A stretch of 64,000 bases of DNA from JANXQG01 sp963804375 (GTDB taxonomy: Bacteria > Planctomycetota > Planctomycetia > Pirellulales > Thermoguttaceae). The stretch lies in NCBI GenBank assembly GCA_963804375.1, contig CAWDQE010000014.1:124001-188000 (forward strand), given 5' to 3'. The notes beneath the pieces are model-generated. The model searched no databases. It worked only from the letters and a program-made list of their open reading frames with translations, and was not told the origin of the DNA. A program made the position numbers and the translations under genes. This document shows, piece after piece, positions 11,187 to 19,420 of this stretch. The number at the start of each line of letters is the position of its first letter. The stretch's first letter is position 1.

Positions 11187-12701
11187 ATGAAAAGGGGATG
11201 GCGGAAAGCTGAGAGGAAGGTACTGGGGGCCGGGCATCGCCTTGCGTTCGACCGGCGTTGGAGGCTGGGGATTCTGACCATCTTTCTCCTTCTCGCCGGG
11301 TGCGGTCCCAGCGACCAGGCAACTCAAAGCCAGGCCGGCAAACGACTGCTAGGCGTGAAACTGCGCCTGGTAGTGGTCGACGACCCGGCGATTGCCGGCG
11401 CGGTCCGCGGGCTAAGAGACGAGTGGAATGCCCAAACCGGTTCCGAACTCGAGGTGATCGAAACCAGCGAAAAGCAAATCGCTGACGCCGGAACCCTGCC
11501 GGGCGATGCGGCGATTTCCCCCGACCATCTCCTGGGACCCTTGGCCGAAGCGAAACGCCTGGCCCCCGTGCCGCGAAGCATCGCGGGCGATCCCAATGAC
11601 CCGTGGTCGCAATCCTTCGAGCTGCTGCGGAACCAGGAGGCCGTCTGGGGCAACGAAGTTTACGGCGTGCCGCTGGGCGCGCCGGTGTTCTGCTGCTATT
11701 ATCGGGCCGACTTGCTGGCGAAGCTGCATCGCAAGCCGCCCCAGACTTGGAAAGAATATGAGGAACTCGCCCGTCTGCTCCGCGCAGAAGGGGCCAATTC
11801 CGCTGGACGGAAGTCCGGCGGGGTGAAGTACGGAACGGTCGAGCCCTTGGCCCACGGTTGGGCAGGGCTCGTTCTCTTGGCCCGGGCCGCCGCCTACGCG
11901 AAGGAGCGAGACAACTATACGACCCTTTTCGATGAAAAAACGCTCGAACCGGCCATCGCCGGGTCGCCCTTTGTGCGCGCCCTGGAAGAACTGGTTGCGG
12001 CTGCGAAACTTGGGCCGGCCGAGCAGCTTGATTTCGATCCGGCCGCCGCTCGGGGCGAGTTCTGGAAAGGCAGCGCGGCGATGGCCATTAGTTGGCCAAC
12101 GGGGGCACGAACCCTCACCCCCGGCCCCTCTCCCAAAGGCGTGGGGAGCATCCCACTTGCCGGTTTCGCGGAACTGCCCGGCGCCACCGAAGTCTATCGG
12201 TCTTCCAGCCGCGCTTGGGAACGGCGTAGCGATGATGCCGGCCAGAGCGTTCCGCTTCTCGGCGTAGCAGGCCGCATGGGCGTGGTCTGTGCCGACTGCG
12301 AGCATCCCGGCGCCGCGTTCGGGTTGCTGCTGTGGCTGGCCGATCCGCAATGGGGCAGCCAGGTCTTTGCCGCCAGTCCCGCCACAACGCTCTTCCGTCG
12401 CTCGCAAGTCGCAGCACCGAAGGCATGGGTCGAGAACAACGTATCGGCGACGGCCGCGAGACAATACGCCGAGCAAACCGTGGAAACGCTCTCAAGGCGG
12501 CAATTCCTCGCCTCGCTCCGCATACCCGGCCGGGCCGACTATCTGGCGGCCCTTGATGAAGCCGTACAGGAGGCCGTACGCGGCAAACAGACACCGGCCG
12601 AGGCGTTGAAAGCGGCGGCCCAGAAGTGGCGCAAGATCAACCAACAGTTGGGCGTCGAGCGGCAACGCACTGCCTATATGCACAGTTTAGGGCTGCGGTA
12701 G
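11187..12701 (+). CDS. Extracellular solute-binding lipoprotein (ABC family 1)
   Basis: Probable periplasmic, lipid-anchored substrate-binding protein of a sugar-type ABC importer. The basic N-terminus is followed by a hydrophobic stretch and the lipobox 'LLAGC' near residue 39. The body has family-1 features such as 'VYGVPLGAPVF' and '..KPPQTWKEYEELARLL'. No permease or ATPase gene is adjacent, so partners must be elsewhere or it is an orphan. At about residues 308-319 it carries 'LTPGPSPKG', the translation of a well-known dispersed DNA repeat (12108-12147), an in-frame insertion that should sit on a surface loop. Substrate unknown. Confidence 0.78.
   Translation: MKRGWRKAERKVLGAGHRLAFDRRWRLGILTIFLLLAGCGPSDQATQSQAGKRLLGVKLRLVVVDDPAIAGAVRGLRDEWNAQTGSELEVIETSEKQIADAGTLPGDAAISPDHLLGPLAEAKRLAPVPRSIAGDPNDPWSQSFELLRNQEAVWGNEVYGVPLGAPVFCCYYRADLLAKLHRKPPQTWKEYEELARLLRAEGANSAGRKSGGVKYGTVEPLAHGWAGLVLLARAAAYAKERDNYTTLFDEKTLEPAIAGSPFVRALEELVAAAKLGPAEQLDFDPAAARGEFWKGSAAMAISWPTGARTLTPGPSPKGVGSIPLAGFAELPGATEVYRSSSRAWERRSDDAGQSVPLLGVAGRMGVVCADCEHPGAAFGLLLWLADPQWGSQVFAASPATTLFRRSQVAAPKAWVENNVSATAARQYAEQTVETLSRRQFLASLRIPGRADYLAALDEAVQEAVRGKQTPAEALKAAAQKWRKINQQLGVERQRTAYMHSLGLR
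12108..12147 (+). repeat. Dispersed C-rich repeat inside the solute-binding protein gene
   Basis: The core CCCTCACCCCCGGCCCCTC, followed by CCCAAAGG and GTGGGG, is a palindromic repeat type that occurs widely in bacterial intergenic DNA and translates as 'LTPGPSPKG'. Here it keeps the frame of the host gene. A related copy lies at 40529-40566 in the tadE-like gene and a weaker one near 43272-43312. Confidence 0.6.
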
Positions 12702-12807
12702 AATTCGCGGCCCGCGCCGCACTCCAAATTGGCCCTTGCCTGCCGAGGGCGTCTCGCAAAGAATAACGAAGCTATTTCCCCCCAAAATACCTTCAAGGAG
12801 CAATCCC

Positions 12808-13299
12808 ATGGCCAACGAAACAACCACCCCAACCGGCAAAGCCCCCGCCTTTTCCCTGTCGAACCAGGATGGCAAGAAAGTGTCGCTGAAAGACCTGCTG
12901 GGGCAATGGACCGTGCTGTATTTCTATCCCAAGGACGACACGCCCGGTTGCACCACGGAGGCCTGCGAGTTCACGACGAACTGGGACCAGTTCCAGAGAC
13001 TGTCGGCCCGCGTGGTCGGCGTCAGCCCCGACTCGCCGGAAAGTCATCAGAAGTTCATCGCCAAGCACAAGCTGCGGATCGATTTGCTGAGCGATCCGGA
13101 GCACGAGGTGCTGGCCAAGTACGGCGCCTGGGGCGAAAAGAACAATTACGGCAAGATTACGGAAGGCGTGTTGCGGACGACGGTCTTGATTGACCCCAAG
13201 GGCCGGATCGTCCACGTCTGGAACAAGGTCAAGGCCGCCGGCCACGCCGAAGCCGTGGCCGCCAAGTTGGCCGAGTTGCAAGCGGCGGGAAACGCTTGA
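12808..13299 (+). CDS. Thiol peroxidase of the AhpC/TSA family (Bcp-type peroxiredoxin)
   Basis: Cytoplasmic peroxidase that reduces hydrogen peroxide and organic peroxides using thioredoxin or a similar donor. The 163-residue protein has 'YPKDDTPGCTTEACEF', with the peroxidatic Cys in 'PGCT' and the second Cys five residues later, as in atypical 2-Cys Bcp enzymes. 'GVSPDSPESHQKF' and 'RTTVLIDPKGRIVHVW' complete the fold. The ATG at 12808 has AAGGAG seven bases upstream; an in-frame upstream ATG at 12736 is less likely. Its last 148 bases are duplicated at 15211-15358. Confidence 0.92.
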   Translation: MANETTTPTGKAPAFSLSNQDGKKVSLKDLLGQWTVLYFYPKDDTPGCTTEACEFTTNWDQFQRLSARVVGVSPDSPESHQKFIAKHKLRIDLLSDPEHEVLAKYGAWGEKNNYGKITEGVLRTTVLIDPKGRIVHVWNKVKAAGHAEAVAAKLAELQAAGNA

Positions 13300-13535
13300 T
13301 CACGCATTCTCTCCCGCCAGCCACCCGGTACTAAAGGCGGCCTGAAAATTGTAACCGCCGATCGGACCGTCGATGTCCAGGACCTCGCCGGCAAAGTACA
13401 GGCCAGGCGCAAGCCGGCTTTCCATCGTATGCGAATCGACCTCGCCCAAGGCAACCCCGCCGGCCGTGACTTCCGCTTTATTAAAACCCAAAGTACCGCT
13501 CACCGGAATATCAAACCTCTTGAGCCAGGCGACTA
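13153..13535. repeat. Left copy of a 383-bp duplicated junction
   Basis: It contains the last 148 bp of the peroxiredoxin gene (13153-13300), four bases, and 231 bp matching the 3' end of the convergent flavoprotein gene (13305-13535). The same two blocks recur in the same orientation at 15211-15358 and 15587-15817 with only a few substitutions. Homology ends sharply at 13535, inside what becomes a transposase reading frame. Confidence 0.9.
13305..13535 (-). pseudogene. 3' fragment of the flavoprotein gene (duplicate)
   Basis: On the minus strand this encodes the last 70 or so residues of the HI0933-like flavoprotein ('FDIPVSGTLGFNKAEV', 'AGEVLDIDGPIGGYNFQ'). The rest of that gene is missing here. 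It is a truncated copy of the end of the gene at 15582-16925, left by the duplication that flanks the inserted segment. Confidence 0.85.
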
Positions 13536-13803
13536 CCTCAAGTGCGGCGATTTGCACCAGGGCTTCGCCCGCGTCCGCTGCGGCGACTGCCATCATGAGA
13601 TGTTCGTGGCCTTCTCCTGCAAACAGCGCTGCACCTGCCCCTCCTGCCACCAGAAGCGGGCATTGCTCACCAGCATCCACGTGGCCGAGGACGTCTGTTT
13701 TCCCGTCGCCCACAGGCAGGTCGTCCTGACGATCCCCAAACGCCTGCGGCTGCACACCCGCTTCGATCGCAATCTGCTGGGCAAGCTCTCCTCCTGCGCC
13801 TGA
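13536..13803 (+). mobile_element. IS91-family transposase remnant (zinc-binding region)
   Basis: The frame reads 'YLKCGDLHQGFARVRCGDC', then 'CPSCHQKRALL' and 'VAHRQVVLTIPKRLR', ending at a stop at 13803. The four-cysteine zinc-binding pattern followed by a 'P.R..V..IPK' block is the N-terminal signature of IS91/Y2 rolling-circle transposases. The start is cut off at the duplication junction (13535) and the catalytic HUH and two-tyrosine region is absent, so the element is dead. Nothing recognisable follows in frame. Confidence 0.8.
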
Positions 13804-14333
13804 CGCCAGCTTCTGAACCGCGTGAAGCGCGGGAACGGGAGCGATCCGCGCGTGTCGGGGAATCTGCCACCTTATGCCACTGCGATCCCCCATGCGTAGG
13901 CTAGCCCTGGTGCAATCTCGGCGAGATTTCCGCAAGAAGCTGAAAAGACAGTTGGCAAGCGGGGCTTGGGAGATTGGGCGGCTAGCCGCCCAATCTCCCA
14001 AGCCCCGCTTGCTTCACTACGCCCCCGAGATCACACTTAAGCCTGAGATTAATCGAATTTCCTATTAGTAGAAGTCGCCGAGCACGCCGTCCGGCAGACC
14101 TCCTTGGCGCTGGGCGGATCGAGTGTAAACCCGCCTGAGGCTCCAGGAACCGCCCCGAGTTGCACACGCCGCGCGGCGAGGGCCGCCCCAAGGCGTCAAA
14201 GCCAAAAACCCCCGTTTCGCCCCCGATAGAATGATCGTGCGAGGTCCGAGGGGCGTTATAATGACAGACGTATCTCGCCCTTTCAGTTGTCCAAGTCACC
14301 TCACACTGCGACCATTTTCGTGGAGGCAGAGAA
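13804..14333. other. Non-coding stretch of the inserted segment
   Basis: No gene is supported here. The stretch holds a 58-bp perfect palindrome (13955-14012) and a TATAAT at 14257-14262 upstream of the small membrane protein gene. The remainder probably derives from the decayed IS91-type element. Confidence 0.5.
13955..14012. repeat. 58-bp perfect palindrome
   Basis: Two 29-base arms (13955-13983 and 13984-14012) are exact reverse complements with no spacer, centred on GCGGCT|AGCCGC. It could extrude as a cruciform or form a very strong hairpin. It lies 150 bases after the IS91-type transposase remnant, where such elements carry terminal hairpins, but no IS91 end consensus was recognised. 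Confidence 0.8.
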
Positions 14334-14819
14334 ATGTCCCAGGAGCCCAACCAAAGCGCGCCTGTTCCTCCCCAACCTCAGAGCGATGCCGAACCAACTC
14401 CTTCGCCGACAAGAAGTAGCTCACCCGGAAGGAACGCGCTCGTAACCTGTGTGGCGACGGCATTCGCCAGCAACTCGTATTGGGCCCGCGCCAAGCTCGT
14501 TCTAGCGGCGTGGCTAGTGTCGCTACTTGCCGCGGGCTGCAGCCTTGGAGCCGACGTCCCTAAAGCGCTTTCTGTCGCCCCCTTGCTAATATTGGTTTTT
14601 CCCATGGGCCTTGTCGAAATTCTTGGAATGCACAAGAAAAATCCAATGCCCGGGGGTTTCGATGATCCGCCCGCTTTCATCCCCGCATGCGTACTTTATA
14701 TAGTGCTGACCACCGCGCTCTTCTGTCTCCCGCAAGGGCGCGCCTTCCGCGCCTTGTTTGTTGTTCTCCTGGTCTTGCTGGCGATGAACGTCGTAGGGTG
14801 CTATATGGTAAAGTTCTGA
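14334..14819 (+). CDS. Small multi-pass membrane protein of unknown function
   Basis: 161 residues. The first 40 are Pro/Ser-rich and polar; three to four hydrophobic segments follow (about residues 60-80, 85-105, 118-136 and 140-158). The start has GGAGG nine bases upstream and a TATAAT at 14257-14262. No family was recognised. It lies within the segment bounded by the 383-bp direct repeats and is therefore probably cargo that arrived with it. Confidence 0.6.
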   Translation: MSQEPNQSAPVPPQPQSDAEPTPSPTRSSSPGRNALVTCVATAFASNSYWARAKLVLAAWLVSLLAAGCSLGADVPKALSVAPLLILVFPMGLVEILGMHKKNPMPGGFDDPPAFIPACVLYIVLTTALFCLPQGRAFRALFVVLLVLLAMNVVGCYMVKF

Positions 14820-15210
14820 TCGAAACCTGATCGAAACGTGGGGCATCGGGGCCAACCACCTATCGCTATTAACAAGCGATATATTCTGCCGAGAACCGAG
14901 CCTATAATCGTAGCGGCGACAGCTTGCTCGAATTCTCTCGTGACTTGAACGCCGACAACTTATCTTAATACGGAGATTCCGCCCGGAAGGAAGTCTTATC
15001 ATGCTGGGATTCTCTTGCACTTTGGTCGCTGTGGCAGGGGCAGGCGGCCCAGACGGCGTGCATCGCAAACATCATCAATATACCGACGTTCCCGGCGACC
15101 CGCATTCGCCTCGTGAAGGCGTTTGGTGGAGCCACATACTCCGGCTTTTCCCTCGACCGCGTGAACCCCAATGGACCAAAATGATCTGCCGCTATAGCAA
15201 AGACCTTTTG
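14820..15210. other. Gap within the inserted segment
   Basis: No conserved gene is seen. A TATAAT at 14903-14908 and a good ribosome-binding site (GGAAGGAA before the ATG at 15001) precede a short frame that runs into the duplicated peroxiredoxin end. The 70 unique residues of that frame do not resemble a known family. Confidence 0.4.
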
Positions 15211-15357
15211 AAGATTGCGGAAGGCGTGTTGCGGACGACGGTCTTGATTGACCCCAAGGGCCGGATCGTCCACGTCTGGAACAAGGTCAAGGCCGCCGGC
15301 CACGCCGAAGCCGTGGCCGCCAAGTTGGCCGAGTTGCAAGCGGCGGGAAACGCTTGA
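15001..15357 (+). pseudogene. Chimeric frame ending in a peroxiredoxin C-terminal fragment
   Basis: The last 48 residues ('..EGVLRTTVLIDPKGRIVHVW' onward) are identical to the C-terminus of the peroxiredoxin at 12808-13299. The preceding part is unrelated and of unknown origin. It lacks the peroxidatic cysteine and so cannot act as a peroxidase. I read it as the truncated gene copy produced by the duplication, possibly expressed as a short fusion. Confidence 0.7.
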
Positions 15358-15817
15358 TACGGTTGCCGCCGTCCGACTTTGGAGTGCGGGGAGGGCACCG
15401 AGCGCAGCTTGGTCTCCACCGCTTTTCAGAGCGATTGGGGCCTTCGCCGCCGAGAATGCCGATCGACGATTGCCGGCCGTTTCGAAAAGCGGTGGAGACC
15501 AAGCTGCGCTCGGTGCCCTCCCCGCACTCCAAAGCGGCCACCGCCGCCCAGCCTGCGTACAATGCCGTGTGTGCGCGACCTTCATACATTCTCTCCCGCC
15601 AGCCACCCGGTACTAAAGGCGGCCTGAAAATTGTAACCGCCGATCGGACCGTCAATGTCCAGGACCTCGCCGGCAAAGTACAGGCCAGGCGCAAGCCGGC
15701 TTTCCATCGTATGCGAATCGACCTCGCCCAAGGCAACCCCGCCGGCCGTGACTTCCGCTTTATTAAAACCCAAGGTACCGCTCACCGGAATATCAAACTT
15801 CTTGAGCCAGGCGACTA
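15211..15817. repeat. Right copy of the duplicated junction, split by a hairpin element
   Basis: 15211-15358 matches 13153-13300, and 15587-15817 matches 13305-13535, at near identity. In this copy the two blocks are separated by 228 bp that contain the 158-bp inverted-repeat element at 15377-15534, whereas only four bases separate them in the left copy. The left copy keeps a whole peroxiredoxin gene and this copy keeps a whole flavoprotein gene. Confidence 0.9.
15377..15534. mobile_element. 158-bp MITE-like inverted-repeat element
   Basis: Arms of 51 bases (15377-15427 and 15484-15534) are perfect reverse complements around a 56-base loop. The ends read CTTTGGAGTGCGGGGAGGG inward. A similar terminal sequence, TTTTTTGAGTGCGG, begins the element at 62947-63148. 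No coding capacity. It interrupts the right copy of the duplicated junction. Confidence 0.75.
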
Positions 15818-16925
15818 GCCGCTGCCGCTCGTTGCGCGAAACCTCAGCCGCCCGACGCGCGGGATCCAGGCCCGCTCGGGCGGCGATCGTCTCGGCCAGA
15901 CGTTGCGGCACGTAGCGGGCGAGAATGCCCGTGGCCAATCGCCCGCCGGCCCCACAGCAGGCTTCCTGGAACTCGGCTGCCAACACCTTGGCCGTTTGAT
16001 CGGGCAGCAGATCGCATCGCAGCACGAGCGGGCGCCATGTCGGGCACCATGTACCCATGGTCGTGGTCGTGGTCGTTGTCGTGGTCGTGGTCGTGGTCGG
16101 CGGCTGCTCGTGGCCGCTGATCGCTCGGCTGACGTCCAGCGCCGCCGGCCCCGACACCCCGAAGTGCGTGAACAGCAGCGAGCTTCGCCGCTGGGCCAGG
16201 CAGACCGGTCGGACCGCGTCGTCCCTCGCCCAATCTCCGCCTGAAGGCGGTACTACGAGCGATTCCAATACCCGAACAACGACGTCTGGCAACGTGATGC
16301 CCTGTAGGGCGATGACCCACGGGGCAGTGGACGTGATCGGCACCAGGGCAGGCCGTGGCGAAACGATCGTGTGCCCAAGCTCGGCCGCCCAAACGTAGCC
16401 GTCGCCCGTCGAACCGCTGCTGGGATACGATTTCCCTCCGGTCGTGATGATCACGGCTCCGGCCCGCAACGTCTGCTTGGAAGTGACCACCCGCAGGCCG
16501 GCCGAATAGGGGATGATCGACCGCACGGGCTCGTCGGCGGCCAGCGTGCAACCACTTCGGCGAAGTCGTGCCAGGAGTGCCGCCAGGACATCCTCCGCCC
16601 GATCGCTCACGGGGAAGATTTTTCCGCTCGGCTCGACCTTCGTGGCAACCCCCTCGGCTTCGATCAGATCGACGAGTTGATCGGGCCCCATGGCGGCCAG
16701 GGCCGAATGGAGAAACGGCCCCTGGGCACCGAAAGCCTCGACCATGCCGCGTACATCCAGGGCGTGGGTCAGATTGCAACGTGACCCGCCCGACATGAGG
16801 ATTTTGGCGCCGGGCCGTCTTTTTTTCTCCAGAAGCAGGGTTCGCCGCCCCCGCTCGGCTGCTCGGCTGGCCGCCATTAAGCCGGCCGCCCCCCCTCCAA
16901 TGACGATTACTTCCCAGTCTTCCAT
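15582..16925 (-). CDS. HI0933-like NAD(P)/FAD-dependent oxidoreductase
   Basis: Flavoprotein of the HI0933/YhiN (BaiN-like) family; physiological substrate generally unknown. The FAD site 'VIVIGGGAAGLMAA' is at the N-terminus, followed by 'KKRRPGAKILMSGGSRCNLT', the family hallmark. The C-terminus has 'GGVALGEVDSHTMESR' and 'GEVLDIDGPIGGYNFQ'. Two odd insertions are seen: 'VVPPSGG' (forward strand about 16240-16255), a translated palindromic repeat, and a run of 13 threonines (forward 16059-16104) encoded by a GTGGTC-type tandem repeat beside a dispersed motif at 16042-16063. Its 3' end is duplicated at 13305-13535. Confidence 0.88.
   Translation of the reverse strand: MEDWEVIVIGGGAAGLMAASRAAERGRRTLLLEKKRRPGAKILMSGGSRCNLTHALDVRGMVEAFGAQGPFLHSALAAMGPDQLVDLIEAEGVATKVEPSGKIFPVSDRAEDVLAALLARLRRSGCTLAADEPVRSIIPYSAGLRVVTSKQTLRAGAVIITTGGKSYPSSGSTGDGYVWAAELGHTIVSPRPALVPITSTAPWVIALQGITLPDVVVRVLESLVVPPSGGDWARDDAVRPVCLAQRRSSLLFTHFGVSGPAALDVSRAISGHEQPPTTTTTTTTTTTTTMGTWCPTWRPLVLRCDLLPDQTAKVLAAEFQEACCGAGGRLATGILARYVPQRLAETIAARAGLDPARRAAEVSRNERQRLVAWLKKFDIPVSGTLGFNKAEVTAGGVALGEVDSHTMESRLAPGLYFAGEVLDIDGPIGGYNFQAAFSTGWLAGENV
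16042..16104. repeat. Dispersed motif plus hexamer tandem repeat inside the flavoprotein gene
   Basis: 16042-16063 is a copy of the motif GGGCACCATGTAC found also at 4054 and 60740. It runs directly into about 45 bases of GTGGTC/GTTGTC hexamers, read on the minus strand as polythreonine. The hexamer tract is expected to vary in length by slippage without breaking the frame. Confidence 0.7.
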
Positions 16926-17041
16926 GCCCTTATTGTTTCATACCTTCAGACCCAGGACGAGTCGGTATTGGCTCAGCGGCCCGATTTTGTTATGAAGCCG
17001 CTCATGATTCGTCGATTCCGACTCCAGCCCCCCCGTGCGCT

Positions 17042-19047
17042 ATGAAAAACTTCCGCCGTGTGCTTCGAATGGCCTGCCGCTATCGCTTGACCTTGGTAGG
17101 AGCGGTCTTCAGCGCGCTGGGTGTGGCCGTGCTTTGGGGAGGCAACATCGGGGCGGCCTATCCGTTCATCAAGGTCGTCCTGGAAGGCAAGTCGATCCAG
17201 ACCTGGGTCGGCGATGAAATCGATCGCAGCAACCAGGCCATCGGCAATCTGGACGAGCAGATCGCGAAGGGCCGGGCCCAACTTGCCGCCGCAGGCCCGG
17301 AGCAGCAGGCGAAGTTGGAGGCGGCACTCCGTACCCTGGAAAGCCGCCGCCACAACGAATCGCTGGCCAACGAGTCGTACGTCTGGGTCAAACCCTATCT
17401 CGATCGCTACTTGCCCAACGATGCCTTCCAGACACTCGTCCTGGTCATGGTCGTGCTGCTGGTCGGCACCGTTTTGAAGGGCCTCCTGGTAATTGCCAAC
17501 AACGTGCTCGTGGCCCGGCTGGCCAACCTGGCCACGTTCGATCTGCGCAAGCTCTTCTATCGCCGCACCTTGCGGCTGGACCTGGCCACCTTCAACGACG
17601 AAGGCTCCTCGGACTTGATGAGCCGCTTCACCCACGACACGTCCAACATCGGCAACGGACTGGAAACGGTTTTCGGAAAACTGATCGTCGAGCCCTTGAA
17701 GATGATCGCCTGCCTGGTGGGGGCGGCATGGGTCTGCTGGCGGCTCTTGCTGCTTTCGATGATTGTGGTCCCGCTGGCTGCGCTGGCCATCCGCTGGCTG
17801 AGCAAGATGCTCAAACGGGCCAATCGCCGGGCGATGGAGCAGATGGTGCAGATCTTCAACGTCCTGGAAGAGACCTTCCGCGGCATCAAGATCGTCAAGG
17901 CCTTCACCAGCGAGCCCTACGAGCGCAGGCGGTTCCACGTGCGCAGCAAGGAATATTACCGCAAGTCGATGAAGATTGCCCGCTACGACTCCCTTTCCCA
18001 TCCCATTACCGAGTGCATGGGCATCCTCATCGTCTGTTTGGCGCTGTTGGCCGGGACCTGGCTGGTGCTCAAGGGCGAAATGAGCTTGCTGGGCATCCCG
18101 CTGACCTCGCGGCCCCTGGATCTCAGTTCGCTCTTTCTCTTCTATGGTTTCCTCTTTGGCACGGCCGATCCGGTGCGAAAGTTCTCCGACATCTTCAGCC
18201 GGCTGCAATGCGGCATCGCGGCCAGCGACCGGGTCTTCGCTTGCCTGGACCGCGAGCCGGCCATCCACAGCCCGAAGAATCCCTTGCCTTGCCCGCGGCA
18301 TTGCCGCGAGCTCTGCTTCGAAGGCGTGTCGTTCGAGTATCATCCCGGCACGCGAGTCTTGGACGATGTGACCTTGCAAATTCCCTTTGGCGAGACAATC
18401 GCGATCGTCGGCCCCAACGGTTGCGGCAAGTCGACGCTGGCCAATTTGATCCCGCGCTTCGCCAACCCGATCGCGGGCCAAATTCGCCTCGACGGCCTGC
18501 TGCTGACCGATCTGCACTGCGCGACCTGCGCGGACAGATCGGCCTGGTAACCCAGGAACCGCTGTTGTTCGACGACACGGTCTTCAACAATATCCGCTAT
18601 GGTCGTCCGCGAGCCCGCCGCGACGAGGTAATCGAAGCGGCCCGGCGGGCCCATGCCCACAACTTCATCGAGGCGGAGTTGACCGACGGCTACGAGACCG
18701 TGGTCGGCACGCTTGGCGGGCGGCTCTCCGGCGGCCAGCGGCAGCGTATCGCCCTGGCCCGCGCGATCCTTCGCGACCCGCCCATCTTGATCCTCGACGA
18801 GGCGACCAGCCAGATCGATCTGGAGAGCGAGCAGGCGATCCAGGAAGTGCTGGAGGAATTCACCCGCGGGCGGACGACGGTGATCATCACGCACCGCATG
18901 GCGATTCTCTCCCTGGCCCATCGCATCGTGGCCATGCAGGCCGGGCAAATCGTCGACGTGGGCACGCACCAGGAGATGATCAACCGCTGTGCCCTCTATC
19001 GCCGCCTGCACCAGATCCAGTTCGACGACGTGCGGCGGAGCGCGTGA
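17042..19047 (+). CDS. MsbA-like ABC exporter, fused membrane and ATPase domains (apparent frameshift near 18520)
   Basis: Homodimeric ABC exporter half, about 669 residues after repair. An N-terminal membrane domain (residues 1-380) holds about six helices and an unusual soluble insert of roughly 70 residues between helices 1 and 2 (17200-17400). The ATPase domain has Walker A 'GPNGCGKST', signature 'LSGGQRQRIALARA', Walker B 'ILILDEAT' and H-loop 'ITHR'. Near 18520 the frame slips by one lost base in CTGCACTGCGCGACC; the sequence resumes as 'LRDLRGQIGLVTQEPLLFDD'. Lipid A or another lipid is a plausible substrate by family, but this is not shown. Confidence 0.88.
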
Positions 19048-19420
19048 GTTCCACGCAAGCCGGACAAAGGCACAAACTCCAGAACACCGCTGTTGTGGCC
19101 GGTTTCCGCGCCGTTGTAGCCGGTCTCCGCGCCGTTGTGGCCGGTCTCCGACCGAGCCACGCCGTTGTGGCCGGTCTCCGACCGAGCCACACGCCACCGA
19201 CCGAAGGTCTCCCGACAAATGGGGAGACCTTCGGTAGGACGTTTCGGCGGGGTCGGGAGACCCTCGCCCAACCTTGTTCGCGGCAAAGGCCGGAATAACG
19301 GGTTGACCCACTCGAACGGCCCGCTTAGGCTGTAAAGAGGCTGGAGAGACAGACTACCCTGGGTTATGGAATCTAACCGCTTCGCGGTTGGTGTGCCGCG
19401 GCTCTCCGTGCAGGTGATCT
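19048..19420. other. Gap with repeat cluster
   Basis: No gene is supported between the ABC exporter and the methyltransferase. The stretch is occupied largely by the repeat cluster at 19090-19278. The remaining 140 bases show nothing recognisable. Confidence 0.5.
19090..19278 (-). repeat. Partial tandem copies of the 132-bp dispersed repeat
   Basis: GTTGTGGCCGGTCTCCGCGCC-like units are repeated four times (19091-19195), then a hairpin CCGAAGGTCTCCC/GGGAGACCTTCGG (19201-19234) and a GGTCGGGAGACC tail. In reverse orientation this is the same order of blocks as the 132-bp units in the cpaE gene (45926-46189). Here it is intergenic. Confidence 0.75.
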
